64,000 nt of DNA. Source: Brachypodius melanocephalos. Taxonomy: Eukaryota > Chordata > Aves > Passeriformes > Pycnonotidae. This document shows positions 24,691-38,387 of this stretch, one piece after another (the first letter of the stretch is position 1; every line of letters starts with the position of its first letter). The stretch is from the NCBI GenBank assembly GCA_013398615.1, contig VZSR01002340.1, positions 11,235,539 through 11,299,538 of the forward strand. The letters run 5' to 3'. The notes beneath the pieces are model-generated. The model was not told the origin of the DNA, did not search any database, and worked only from the letters and a program-made list of their open reading frames with translations. The translations under genes and the position numbers were made by a program.

Positions 24691-27600
24691 TGGGTTATAT
24701 ACTTTGATTCCTGTCTTCCAGCTTTGAATACATCATCTCTTCTGTAACTCTTTTACAGTGGACAATATGTTTGGTAAAGGTCTTTCTCAAAATCTTTATT
24801 GTGACTATGCTTCATAACTGTTGCAACTCTTATTAGTTCATATTCTAGATTTTATACACCATCTTTTTCCAGAACTGAAGTTTAAAATATACAGTATAAT
24901 TCTTAATTTCCTCTATGTACAAGATGTAATTACACATATTTGTCTTTCTTTTTTTTTGCAAAAACATGGGAAATTTTTTCTTTGCTTTATATCTCTTCCT
25001 TCCTTCTAAACTCATCTGTTTTCTGCTTTTACTTCCTCTACTCAGAAGACCTTTCCTATAATTAATTCTTGTAATGATTCTCCAATCCTTTCATACTACT
25101 TTATAGAGATGGAGGTGTTGCAGCATGTACTTATTAGATATTTTTTGTTGCACTGATTTATACTTTGGTATGATGATAAAACATGTTTTTTGCATTTCTG
25201 TGGAGTGCAAAAATTTTTTACATTTTTAAGGCAAAATTTATTAAAAAAGTTTGGATAGAATAATTAAAAAAAATATTTTCATTACCTGTTCAGTAGCCAT
25301 AAAGTAGATGTATCCATCATCTCAAAATAAAGCAAGCTTTTGATTTGGCACACATTTAGAAATTTTTATCCTGTATGAAATAAAGTAGGAAAAAATGCTG
25401 TTACAGTTTTATCTTCAACTGCACATCACTTTTAATCATGACTGAAGACTGCATTATTGAAGAGAACAAATTCAGGCAGTGCAGCTCTAGGTAACATTTG
25501 ATCAGAACCTTAGACTGGGAATTAAAAGCAGAAAATAGTTTGGATGCCACCACAAGGGAACGGCACATTCTCCTGTTGTCATTCCCACTGTCAGAGTAAA
25601 ACTGGAACTGAGCAATCCCATTCCATTCCAACCACCCTTATGCTGCGAAGGTGGAGCCCTGATCTCAGAAATGCCAGAGGTGGCTGAAGTTTTCCATGTG
25701 TGAAGGCATCCTCCCTTCCCAGAGGTATTGCAAGTTCCCCTCTCCCCATGCCATTCCACCCATAAATTGAACACTGACAATCCATAAAGGTTATACACTA
25801 CAGCACTGGGATGTATTTTGTTCCTTAGGCAGATCTAAAGCCATCTGAAAGTTGTGCCCTCTTGTGCCCTCTTCAAGTGAGCATTTGTAGCTTTGATTCC
25901 TACAATAATCCAAGCTACCTTGTTAACTGCTCCAAGTAATTACCAGAAAATTTTGCTGTATTTTTCCATTATGTTTTATTTAACCCAAGTTAAATAAGTA
26001 CCATTGTGCAAATACTGACAATTTTATATTTGAAATTCCCACCATATTACAGAGGTTGGATAGACGATAAACAATCTTCAAACTTCATAGGTAATATTGA
26101 CCACAGAGTATCAATAAATACGAAATATCAGGACAGAAGTTAATCCAATATACACTCCCAAAAATCCTTTTTTAAAAAAAAATTTTATTTTTATTTTGGA
26201 ACAAATAAATTTAACAGCACTGCCATGCATACAACAAAGTGACTGAGGCATGAAGATGAGCAAGCTGATGGTCCTTCAGATTCCAGTTTTCAAGGGTGAC
26301 ATCAGTGGAACACTGACTGCTTGGAGAGCTGCTTATACATCGCTTATGTTACAATGGAGCTTACAGAACAGACTAAAATGGGTTTTTTATTGAAAAAGGG
26401 GCAATTTCTTCCACAAAACATCCAAGATTTCTTGGTGAACAGATGAGACCTCACCATGCTGTGCAAGGCTACCATGATTTAAGAGTCCATATTATCTTGC
26501 AATATTTAAATAACCTTGGCATTAACAGCAAAGGGGCAGTGCAATTTCCAAGGCTACATAAAAAAGTGTGCAAGTGAAATATATTCTATCATTCAATTCA
26601 TATACTCGAATTTTATTTAACAATTTTAATCTCTGATGCCTTAGTATTGAATCTTAGTATTCTCCTATTACTAAAATTCACATACCAGTCTTTGGCACTG
26701 GCAGGCAAAAAGCAGCCTTTATACTTTTGGTCTGGAATTAGGCAAGTACCATTGGAGCAGCTCTGTAGCCTAGCTGGATTTTTCATATGAGCTGTCTTTC
26801 AGAGCTGTATAAATAAAGAACAGTGGATTCTAATATTTAAGTGGCCTACAGAATTATTTGAGTGATGTCCACCCACTCACTATTATTATACATACATCCT
26901 CTCTATGGACACAGATGCTAATGCTTATGTTAGCTGGTCTAAATTTTCTACTGCCATTTATCAGGAAGTGAGCACTAAGTTGGATTTGGGAGCAGGTCCA
27001 AATTCAGCCAAGGCAGTTTATTTTCCAAAGAAAATACTGTTCACAATAGAAACGGAGTTTACAGACTGGATCTTCTGAATGCACAGAGACATTCAAAAGC
27101 CGCTCCCTAAAATGTGGAGGAAATACACAAACTGGCCTCTACATACTGTCCTAACACAGTCCTTGTGTATTTGTGTACATTAGACTGTACTTTTTCTGCT
27201 GCTTTTGAAAAAAGGGCCAAGGTGAGGGATTTCAGCAGCTCACAAGGTTTAATGTTGCATGGCACCGTCTGATTTTTTTTGCAGGTTTATATTGGCCAAT
27301 ATTTATTGAATTTTATTGAAGAGCTGTATTTTGTTTACATTCTGGCTGGGATTTTGAGATCCCTTCGCCAGACACCCACAAATACCTAAGTACTTCTGAA
27401 AGTACAGGTTGTGCAGAAAGAAGCAAGAGACAGCCTGTCGAAGCCACGTTAAAGGGAACAGAGCGTTACTGAAACTCTGACAGATCCAAGGAGCCCCATG
27501 ATCCTGTAATTTTGGTGGCACTGAGGGGCTTTGCAGGATCTGCCCAGCCTTGGTAATTTCGCACAGGCTGTAGGAGAAAGACCTGGCAAGACCTAGAGAG

Positions 27601-30004
27601 GCTTCTGAAGTCTCCAAGAGCAAGGAAAGAGAGGGAAACACAAGGATAAAGTTGGGCTGACTCCTTGCTGCACAAACCCAACTCACACAACAACAAAAGG
27701 TCATTCCAACCTAAAAATCTCTCAAGGAGCAAAATCATAGCAGAACAACAATAGGAAAAGAGCCTAGAAAACTTCTTGCTTCTTAAAATAGCTCTTCCCT
27801 CTGTGTCTGCTCCCCCTCCCTCTCCACCATTTATTGGCAGCTGTAGCAAAGTAATTAAAAAGGGACTTTCATGTTAGGACAAACATGCAGAAAGGAAAAC
27901 ATTTTACATTTTTCTTTGCCAGTATGTACATTTCTGAGTAAATATTATTAAACATACTTCCATGAGCGACACAACTTCTCCTGGAAGCCAGATGACTTTT
28001 TCTGGTTTTATTCTGCAGTTGACAAGATGATGTCTGGTTACAGTAGAGTAATGAAGTAATTATTCCCTGATAAAATTATAAGGCAAGGCTTCATTTTACA
28101 ATTATCCATGAACAGAGTGAATGAGGTGATGTTGTTTAAATCAGAAGGAGCATTTGTCAAATGTCAATCAATACAACATATTGTGTGAAAGGGAAAACTG
28201 CTTAGACTTTTTTTAGACTTGTGCTTTTCATTTTAAATTTGATTTAATTTTATTTTTGAAACTAAAAAAAAAAAAAAATTGACAGAAAAACTCCACCAAA
28301 ACCAACAAACAAAACCCCTCAAACCCAAGATCAGTTTAAGAAGACTTTTAAAAACAGCATATACAGCAAAAATCCTTTCCAGAAAAAAATTTATCTGGAC
28401 CAGAAATCAGGACCACTCCTGGTCAGACTTGTGCCTAACCCATTCAGAATCAGTGGTCTCCTCAAAGGATTTCCTTTATTTTTATAATGTTACAGCACAT
28501 CCCAATCTTCCACTTTAGTTTACTGCCTGTTTTGTGATGGAAAATTGTCCTTTCACAAGGGCAGCATGGGCTTTAGTTTTGTAAATATCCACCTCCATGA
28601 TCAAGATTTATGTTTATAAAAATATTTGTACTTTCCTCTAGGAGAGGAAAAAGTATATTTTATAATTAGGCAGGAGCAACAAGCAAGATGTGCAATTGCA
28701 TTATTAGCATGTGTGAATTCAGAATAGGATGCCCTGTGAAACTTTGCTTGGGGAAAAAACCTCCTGGGCTTGCACAGTAGGTGACTGTTTACTTGCCAGC
28801 TCTTGCCAGTCTCAAAATACCAAGATTTACCATATTAGTTCACTATGGGTCAGAGTCATTTCCCAGCAGTGGGCTCTCAAGAGTTAGTTAGGTCTCACTG
28901 AGCCCCTGACAGTGAAACATCAGTGATCCCTGGGCATTTTCCATGTGTTCTTCTCTTCCAGACAGGTTAGCATAACAGCAAAGAGACGTGTAAAGGAATA
29001 AAATTAAAATATAATTAAAAGGAAACAGAGAGATTTTTATTTATGCATCTGTACAAATATATCTGTGCATGTGTTTATCTCCAACAACAGGCCTACCTTT
29101 TACACTTCACTGACTTTCACGATTACCAAATAAGCAAATTCATTAACCCAGAGAGTTTAAAATATATTCTAAAAACGTTTCTTTATGGCTGAATTAAAAA
29201 TTATAGCCTTTAAAATAGTCCCTAAGATCAGAGAAACCGTTCAACCTAATTACCTTCTAGTGCTGCACACCGGAGTTACAGTCTAGCACATAAGATAAAA
29301 GCAGGTGCTTTGCATTAAAATTCCTGGACACCACCTCTTACATAATAATTACACTGAGGTTTAGTCTTTGGATGCTGCTACTTTGAATAAGCAAACTGAG
29401 GTTTTTTTAAGCACTGGTTTAACCAAGTGAGGTTCAGAACATGGTCTGGAACCTGCATAAGAGTAGGTGCTGGTTAGCCAGGGGGTACAATTTGCAGTGT
29501 GTGGCAACATGTGTTACTTCAGTTCAAAAGGCTTTTTGTTTGTCTATTAAGCCTCAATAGTTTTGTACTTTTGAACAAAATAATGCAAATTTACTTTCTT
29601 TTCTGACATCGGGAAAATGCTTGTGAAGTCTTCCTCTTAGCAAAGTGCCAATAATTAATAAATGTCTTTTTCAGTTTGAGCATTTCTGTTAACAGGGTAC
29701 AGCCATTATAGCAATTAGAGCATACCAAAGAAACCATGAAGCCACCACCCTTTATGAGTGAATTTATGACCAGCTGATGTGGTTTTAAGTGTGTGATGCT
29801 CCCAAAAGGGTTAGCCTTGCCCTCCCTCTACTCACAAATACCAAGAAAAGAGTCCTTATTGTGGCATTTCTTTCCTCATCTGTGGACAGATGTGATCTGC
29901 TGGGAGTGGCCTGTAAATCCCCAAGGCAGCTTGGAAGGCCAGGGGCTGTGACAGAAACAGCCACTGTAGGGTCAGCAGAGAATGAAACTCCCACAAGCAC
30001 TCAC
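24691..30004. other. Non-coding stretch
   Basis: No gene or clear repeat recognised. Strongly AT-rich from 24.8 to 29.7 kb, including an A14 run at 28264-28277. The segment at about 25,600-25,780 is less AT-rich but has no identity I can assign. A good acceptor-like TTCTCTTCCAG at about 28962 has no convincing donor partner. Confidence 0.55.
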
Positions 30005-30221
30005 CAGATCCCCCATGGGTAGTAATCCCAGCTGTAAATCCAGTGGGTGCTTGAGTGAACTGGGTGTTGGTGGGTGATGATCCCTGAACCCCAGAGGGAC
30101 TTTTGCTTTGGCTGTACCCGCTGCCCTTTGTCATGGGTGACTGCATGAGCCTCCCTGTGGCAGGGACCTGCTGGACAGATGACCACTGCTGATGGATCTT
30201 GCCCTGACTGCTCAGCCTCAT
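30005..30221 (-). other. Candidate minus-strand exon (Gln/Ser/Thr/Pro-rich frame)
   Basis: On the minus strand an AG at 30223-30222 precedes ATG (30221). A frame of 72 codons then runs to a strong donor, GGATCTG then GTGAGT (30004-29999). The peptide is rich in Q, S, T, P and G, like disordered regions of transcription co-regulators, for example SKSPSGVQGSSPTNTQFTQA. However, the acceptor lacks a pyrimidine tract and a second minus frame is also open across most of the segment. Family not recognised. Confidence 0.2.
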
Positions 30222-33200
30222 CTACAAACTCACGACCAGCAGTGTGGGATGGCTTCGGGCCCAGCCAGGCCATCTGGATTTCTTAGAGGCTTTAAATAAA
30301 TCCTGTAAAACATCTCTCACTTTCAGCACACTGCTTTGTGAAGGGAATTTCGTGGATAGCATTCAGCCTTCTCCGGCAGGCTGGCTCACCTTGGCACTCC
30401 GTGTGCACAGAAGATACACCTCACTCTTAAACCCTCCAAATAAACAGGAGCAGAGGCTCTGTGCTTGCAGGCAGCCTGTCAGGTTCTCATAGGTGCAAAT
30501 AGCTTCGATATTCAAGGCTAGGCTTAACTTGCTGGGTTGTCCTTGGGCTGGTCAGGTTAAGTTTTGTGATCTGGGTTGGCTTGCCCACTAACATTTAGTA
30601 GCTGTGTGTACCCGCAGTCACACCCACGATGCACGGATACAAGTGTCTTTTACAGCTGTGTTTCTCTCTGCTTGTCCTTCAGCACTTTTCCTGGTGACAG
30701 TTTTATTCTGAATAAAAGCACGCTCCTGAAGAGCTGCCACAGGAGGGCTCCCGTGTTTAAGGATTCCAGATTCGAGCACATTGGCAGAGCATGCAAAGGG
30801 CTTTATTTCCCTTCGCTCCTCCCTTCAGCACTAAGGGAGGTCTGGCTCACACACGTCCAGGAACAAACAGTTGTACTTTGAGCCATTCACAGTGGCTGCT
30901 AGGACCAGGCTATGTTACACTGAAGCTCACCCTCCGTGTCTGTCCCATTATATCACTGTTCTCCTGGACTTCATCATTTCCTAGTATTTCCAAACTTAAA
31001 ATCCTGGTGTGATCATTTGGCTTATATTCTTAAAGAACGACATGATGGAGGGCTGTAAAATGAATTTGCCTAATTCACTTTCACTGGCTGAAGCAATTTC
31101 TCTGCTCCAGCTTAACCAAATGCAATTGCTTTATCTCCCTGGTCTTCTTATCAGATAGGACCAATCCTGCTGGACCACTCTGAAGCAGCTAATGAATCAG
31201 GAAGGAGTTCCAGTAATGCCAGAGCCCACTGGTCTGTTCAGTTTGCCCATGGGGTAAGAGAGTCCAGCTATGACAAAGGCTCTGGCCCAGGATCCTCACA
31301 GAAAGGTTTAGCTCCTCAGACTGGTTTCATGAAACAAAAGATGCAAACACTAAATGCCTTCTTTGGAAAAGGCTAGGAGATAAAGAGCAGAAAAGAAGAA
31401 GAAATATGGAAATGTGAACTTCTACCTTTTTTTCCCCCTCTATGAAAATTTCTAGAACGTCTTAAAACTTCTAACACAAGATCTTTCCATGTCTTTCTCA
31501 TTAAGTCAGTTTTTCTCTAGACTCAGCAAAACAAGCTCCATTTATTGATGTGAACTTGTCCCAAGGTCTGGTTTTGCCAAGTCTTGAGCATTAGAAATCC
31601 CCTAAAAATCCTTTCCTTCTCATCCATCCTCCTAGCCTTCCTCCCCCACGACATACACAAGGCACTTCCTTAAGGTTTGCTCTGAGATCAGAGTTTCCTC
31701 AGGATGTTCAGCCTCAAAGCTTAAGAAACACTGCAACACATTAGTCACCTCCCTCACCACAGTTCCCAAACACCAGCAAGCCAGACTTCCAGCTGATGCA
31801 ATTCATCAGCATTACCCTGTCAAATTTCACTGAGGATCTGATCCACAGCCACTTGCTGGCCTTGTTTTGTGGGTAACCAGAGAGGCACCGTGTGCAAAAC
31901 ACAAGTGGGAGAAACTCATCCTGCATGCTTAGGGTCATCTGAAGATTAAATTTTTGCTAGGAATCAGATACAGATAAAAAGAAAGGGATATGTGTGTATG
32001 CTTGTTATTGAGATTTGTAGAAATGTGTTGATAATAGTGTTATCCTGTAGGAACATCCTTTTGCCTTTTGTGTCCCACAGTACTAAAAATAATAAAAGCA
32101 CGCACAAAAAACATCAACAGAGGGAGTACGTGCTGCATGATACTTACTTAACCATGTGTGAGAACTCTGCAGTGGATATAATTCACCCAAGGTGAATTAT
32201 TTTTCTCTTTCTTTCCCCTTGTGTCTTCTCTAGATTTCCAGGTTTTCAATGCCATTTGCAAGAGAACAGTTTGTACAGCAGAGCTGTGGTTTCTGTCCTG
32301 ACGTGGGGCAGCTCCTGCCCCTCACAGCACAGGCCACAGGGCAGGGTCTGTACAGTGTTGCTTACGCAGTGGTGACACTTACAATCCTCTGAGTAACAAC
32401 ACACTCGCATTCCCAGCACATTCCAAAAGATAACTCCAGTGCTGTGGTACAATGCTATCTAACCCCATTGTCACCTAACTCAGTACAAGCAAAGGGTGAA
32501 ATCGGGAGAGATGCATCAGAGTAAATCTACAGAGAATCACGTCCTTTAAAAATTCCTATCAGCTTCCTTGTCAAAGCCCAGCTGTGTTTTGTGCTTGTGT
32601 TTTTCTCACTGGGTGTGCAAGTTAATATATTCCTAAATAATTTTCCGGTGAAGTTTTGTTTTGTTTTCCAGTTTCACAGAATGGTCGAATGGATTTTCCT
32701 CAGAGTTTCTCCCAGAAGCCATTGGCTGAGCATAGTGATGGAAAATTTCAGCCTAGAAAGTAGAACCTTTCAGAAACTCAGGAGCAAGGGAAAACACAGG
32801 ACTTGGAACAAAAACCTGTTTTGAAACCTTAACTACAATACTACGTCAACACCCCTGTGGGTGCTATGGTACAGACATAGCATTGATTTACACACACAAG
32901 TTTTGAAGCTGAGGCAATCAGTGTTAGTTATTTTATGGACCAGTAACACAAGAAAAACAGAAGATGCACACAGCTGGGTTGTGCTGCTGGCCTGATTTGA
33001 CTCACCAGACTTTCTCAGGAAATGCTTGACCGTGTTTCATTCAGTAGGTACAGCCGGCAAGCCTGGACAGGGCACCCTTCTCCTGTTTGATGTGGTTCCT
33101 AGGGCTTGCACATCCTTTGTATCACACAGGCTCGTGGGCGCTCAGGGCAAAATGAAATTGGCTGATGATTAAATGGCAGGCAAATACAGTGGCACCCTCC

Positions 33201-36200
33201 AAAATTCCTCTGATACTCTTAGAACATACAAATCAGAGCCTGGGTGACAAACTCATCTCTCAGTTCACTCCCTGAAACCGCATGATGGTGCAGAGGATGA
33301 GAAGGAGCAAATCTAAGGCAAGAAACTTGGTAAGCACTTGTGGAATTTAATCCTCTGCAGGGACACCATCATTCGTCTTCTGTATGAGAATCAGGAGAAA
33401 ACTTGCTTGTGGGGGCTGACAGCAAAATCATTTCAAATCATCCTGGATGTGTGATGTAACCTTCCCATTTTGCTTTTCACCCTCTGTGAAAAACTTCTGC
33501 TGATAGGTAAGAGAGTGTTTGCTAACACAGCCTTAGCCATTGGATTGCAGCTCACACTGCTTCATATGGAAGGATTCTGAAGCCTAATTATGCAAAAACA
33601 AGTGCTCACAGAATAGCAATTACTGTGTCCTTCCATGCTGCAGAACAACTATGGGTCTCTTATAATACCAGCAGAAGCTCAGGAAAAATCCATTTGCTGC
33701 TGATGCAGTTTGAAGCGGGAAAAATAGTTAACTTACACAGAAGCAATCTAAACAAAGTGCCCTTTGGCCTCAGTGGCCAGAGCTCCTGTGTTAATTTACA
33801 GCTTGGACCACCAATTGCCAAGATGCTTTTTAGTCTTCAGGTTGGTGAAGCGGTTTCTGCACAGAAGGTGGTTATTTTTTTTGTAAGCTTTGATACGTAA
33901 TGAAAAAAAAACCCTCAACCTTTTTAATTTTACATTTAAAAGGCAGAATATCTATCCATTCCTGTGAGAGTAGGAGAGGGATTGATTCTTGCATAAGCTT
34001 AGCATAAATACCCAGAGAAGAGAAAATATATGTTCCCTACCCTGAATGCTTGTGGTTGCTTTGTCATTCTCATTTCCTATAGAGGGTGCCCTTGTTTCAA
34101 AAATTTCCCAGTCTGGGGTTTCTTCTGTCAAAGGGTTGCCTTTAAAGCAGGTCTTCAAGTTAGGTGGTCCAGTCCAGTTAGTAAATGCTAAGCAAGGTAG
34201 AAGACAGCATGATTAAACAAGATAACATTACTTATTTTCCCTGCTGTACAACTCGAGAGCGCTGCAGACATTAAAGATCAGGAGGCAGCAGCTGCTCTCC
34301 TTGGAGTCTCTCATTACACAGACCCTGCACAGAGCCTCACCAACAGCCTAAAACCACTTTTCACAGTTTCATTTTTTTCTTTCCTTTGAAAGGGAAGAAG
34401 CCAAAGGACTGTTTACATTTGCATTTTAAAGTTCATTTATACAAAAACCTTCTGCTTTGTACTGAATATTGGAAAGAAGCTGCACCTGATATTTATGACT
34501 TTACAACTAGGTGCATTTTAAACAAACCAGATAAAGTACAATCAAGCACTGGATAGGTTTTTCTACTGTCACGTTGGCAGCAATGACTCAGTGCTGGAAG
34601 AGAAGAGGCTTGATCTCTGAAGCTGTCCAGCCCAATAACCTGCACATGATATCCTCCTTCCTGCAGAGCCTTCCATTTAAAAGGCAGCAGGATATTACCT
34701 GAGGGAGATGCTGGCACAAAAGGCACAACACAGCCACTTTCCCTTCCTCTCTTCCCTGCCGTTCTTCCCTTCACTGTTTCTGTAGATGAGGGAAATTGCC
34801 ATCAACCGTCCTCAATAGGTGTCCTCCTTCTTCTTCACCAGCACCTGGTGTCAGGAAGCCTGTATCCCAGCTGTATCCTGACATCCCATATGGATGCATT
34901 TTTTTTAAGTGCTCAAACTTGAATGATTTTAAAAGGAGATAGCAACAATGACGTCAGGTTCCTGGAAGTACAGTGTTGGCTAAACACTGTCAATATTTGA
35001 GAATCTTACAGCTAAACATGTCTGCATCTGCCTTAGAGAAGAGGCAGTTGATCCTTCAAGCATTGTGGAAGCCCACTCCACCCCCAAGATTCAGCTGCAG
35101 GCTGAGGAGAAACCAAACTCTCCCACCGCTTAGGTTTCAGGCTGCTGCATTTGCAAGTGACACCCCTGGCTATGATTTCTACCAGCGTTCAGCAGCAGCT
35201 GTGCCCCCAGCTGGGAGCTTTCGCTTTCTATTTTTAAAATCAGTGAAATCAGGAGCATATGTGGCCTATAATTTACCATGTATTTTTAATAATGAAATCC
35301 ACTCAGCAGCGTATCAGTCTATAATTCTATGCAGGAGATGCTTTGCTCCCTAGGAGATCCTTTATCAGGGTTTAATATACGTGCTTCTATTGGGGGACTG
35401 ATGTCCTCTGCAATTTGCCATCATCAAAGTGTATAGTACATCACACAAAAGCCTAAATCATATAGAGTTTGTTGCCCAGGACCAGGCTCAGAAGCAAATA
35501 AGTGAAAATAGCTTCTCACTTTGGTGCAAAATTGGAAACAGTGCGTGAGAGCCAGTTACACCCCAGATATTCTCTTATTCCTGGATTGTGACAACAGTTA
35601 GTGAATACAAGATATTTTGATTCACATTTGTGAATTTAAGTGGTTTGTTCATTTAAGCACACATGTATTTTAAGCATTGTTATATTTTCAGGTGGCAGCT
35701 ATTTCTAGCTAGAAGACAAAATGCAACAGGAGAAGGAGGAAGAAAAAAATGTAAATAATGTCTGGTTAAGGGTGAAAAGAAAACTGAGATGAATGGCAAA
35801 GAAACACCGTAGGGGATATTATTTTGGTTGCCATAAACAAGAAGACAAGTCTTCGGGACTTACAGAGTCAATTCATAATGTTTGGGGTTTTTTTCTCCTT
35901 GCCCCTTAGAATTAAGGCTACTTTTTTCATTTCAGAGAGGTGTAAACCACATGTGCTACAGCCTAATCTAGGTGTCCATCAGAACCAGGCCTGCTTCTGG
36001 CTTAGGCTGCTCTAATGTTTACATGGAAAAGTTTTGGAATATTTTTTTGTTGAAGTCATTAGAGTTACATGTGTGGCCTGTAAGAAAAGCTAGAATTGCA
36101 AATCACACAGGCTTTAAAAGGAACATAGCACATTTTAAACATCTCTACACAGGCAGGTAAGCAACTAATTGTATAGCAACCCTTCTGGTGTTCCCATGTG

Positions 36201-37478
36201 CGTAAAGGTTCTATTTTTTGCCAAGGGAACTTCTTATGTTAATTGTCTTCCCTATGTGAGTTTAAAAGGCTACCCAGAGCTTTCTACACTCTGTCCCAGG
36301 GGTGCTTAGAAGAACTGAGTAGGTTTACGAGGTTCTGTTTATGAATTACCTCTGATGTTCAAAGAGTGCCTATTTCTCATTTGCTTTGCCTTATTATGAT
36401 CTGCTGTGATCAGTTAAACCTTTAAGGTTTCCCCTGGGGACTATCCATCCTCCTCTGAAGTGCACAGGATACATATGTCCCTGAGGTGCCTCTGACTTGC
36501 AAAGGTACCAGGTCTTGCAAAGGCTTCTCACACATTCTCTGTGTATTTGCTGTCAGACTGTGCCCAACACGCTTTCCTGTTCCTGGAGGTGTTATGTGGA
36601 CTAAAACCTGGTCTGGTCTCCATTCCTGGTGTACCTGATGGTGGCCTTATTGTCACTCATGGAATGAAACTGAGCTACAGTTGGTGGTGATCTCCTTTAA
36701 TAACCAATCAAGTTTATATTCAGTTTCTCAGTAGTGTTTATATTGTATCACTGCACTATATTGTGATTGTTGTTGCTGCCTGAAATGGAGAATGGAGGAA
36801 TGAGTAGAAAAATCCTGTCTACCTACATGTGTAGAAGTTATCATATCCCATTTATAATTTCACTACAATACTGCATAGAAAGGGACAAGAATAAATGTTC
36901 AGATGACTGTTCCAGGGTGTACATCTAGAATATGTGAAATGATATCTTTGACTTGGAGGGTTGAGTATGAATGAGATGGGCAATGAATTCTGTCCTCAAG
37001 ACTAGGATGTCCTGGCAGGACAACCAGGGAAAACTTCCTAAGCTGCTGCCTAGCTTATAGGTATATAGAGAAGCCAGCATCTAAAACAGAAAGGCCTGTG
37101 CCTTTCAACAGCTCTAAATTCATGTGAAATAAAATTATCTCAAGCAGAAAGGACTGGATCCTGTTGGCAAACAGGCAGTGGAATAGAACTGCTGAGAATG
37201 ATGTGGACAAAGCTGCTAAGTTGAATATCTCTAGACCTTGGGGCCAGAATTTTTTTCCCAGTGCAATCTTCCCTGCTTTGGAAGCTTCTGGGAATGGTAT
37301 TGCTGACAGGTTTAACACAAAGGTTAGCTGGAGAAAAATAAACACAACCTCATAGCATCATATTTGGCTTCTGCTCAGTCATCAAATTGTATTTGTGTCC
37401 TATTCACTTCTCCTCTAAAAATAGTTCTAGTTTTCATACTCAGCCAGTTATCTGTAAAACTCACCAGTAGTAACTATT
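30222..37478. other. Non-coding stretch
   Basis: No gene recognised. Mixed composition. A perfect 10-bp inverted repeat lies at 32178-32200. The segment at about 35,215-35,335 is AT-rich with low repetitiveness and looks like a possible conserved non-coding element. A 126-codon plus frame (34973-35353) overlaps it but has no recognisable domain. Confidence 0.55.
32178..32200. repeat. Perfect inverted repeat, 10-bp arms
   Basis: ATAATTCACC and GGTGAATTAT are exact reverse complements separated by CAA, giving a potential hairpin or palindromic protein-binding site. No flanking transposon structure is visible. Confidence 0.9.
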
Positions 37479-38387
37479 GTGCTGGCACCAGTACTGTTTG
37501 ATGTCTTCCTTAATGGCATGGACAAAGGGATCAAGTGCACCCTCACCAGGTCTGCAGATGACATCAAGCTGAGGGGGCTGTGGCACACCTGAATGGCGTC
37601 CAGAGGGACCTGGACAAACTCAAGAAGTGTCCCATGGGAACCCCATGAAGTTTAACAAGAATAAGGGCAGGTGCTGCACCCGGGTCAGGACAACCCCTGG
37701 GATCAATCCAGGCTGGGGATGAGCAGATGGAGCAACCCTGGAAGAAGGATGTGGGGGTGCTACTAGCTGAGAGCTGGCCCTGCCCTGGCCAGTTGGGATC
37801 CAGAAACTCCCTGTGCTGGGCTGAGCCCCCAGTGTGGGCAGCAGGGGAGGGGAGGGGAGGATTCTGCCCCTCTGCCCTGCTCAGGTGAGACCCTGCCCCA
37901 ACCCTGCAGAGCTGCCTCCAGCCCTGGGATCCCAGCACAGGAAGGATGTGGAGCCAGTCCACAGGAGAGACATGAAGATGATCAGAGAGATGGAGCAGCT
38001 TGGCTGTGAGAAAAGCCTGGGAAAATCTGGATTGTTGTGCCTGGAGAAGGAAAGGCTTTCAGTACTTAAAGGGGGCCTATAGAAAAAATGGAGGCAAACT
38101 TTTTATCAAGGACTTTTGTGACAGGACAAGGAAGGATATTTTTAAACTGAAGGAAGGTGAATTTAGATTAGATATGAGGAAGAAAGCTTTTACAGTGAGA
38201 GTGGTAACACTGGAATAAATTGACCAGAGAGATGATGGATGCCTCATCCCTGGAAAAATTCAAGGTCAGGTTGGATGGAGCTCTAAGCAACCTGTGGTTG
38301 AAGATGTCCCTGCTCATTGCAGGGGAGGGAGGAGTAGCTGACCTTTAAATGTTCCATCTGATCCAAACTATTCTATGATTCTATGAT
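37479..38387 (+). mobile_element. CR1 LINE, 3' part with reverse transcriptase remnant (about 910 bp)
   Basis: The longest CR1 copy here. It begins within the reverse transcriptase region (GTGCTGGCACCAGTACTGTT) and retains the catalytic-core equivalent as S-A-D-D-I-K-L at 37551-37571 (A-D-D of the RT motif). It continues through the C-terminal region (GTGAGACCCTGCCCC near 37884), the GAGAAGGAAAGGCTTTCAG segment and the terminal ATTCTATGATTCTATGA (38370-38387). Frames are broken by stops and indels, so it is inactive. A GGGGA cluster at about 37847-37862 lies inside it. Confidence 0.95.

Noticed and set aside
25600..25790. Possible interspersed repeat with ATTCCATTCCAACC
   Set aside because: Superficially like a CR1 tail, but the surrounding sequence does not follow the CR1 order on either strand.
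27690..27740. AGGTCATTCCAACCTAAAAA resembling a CR1 3' end
   Set aside because: No CR1 body upstream and no ATTCTRTG tail downstream.
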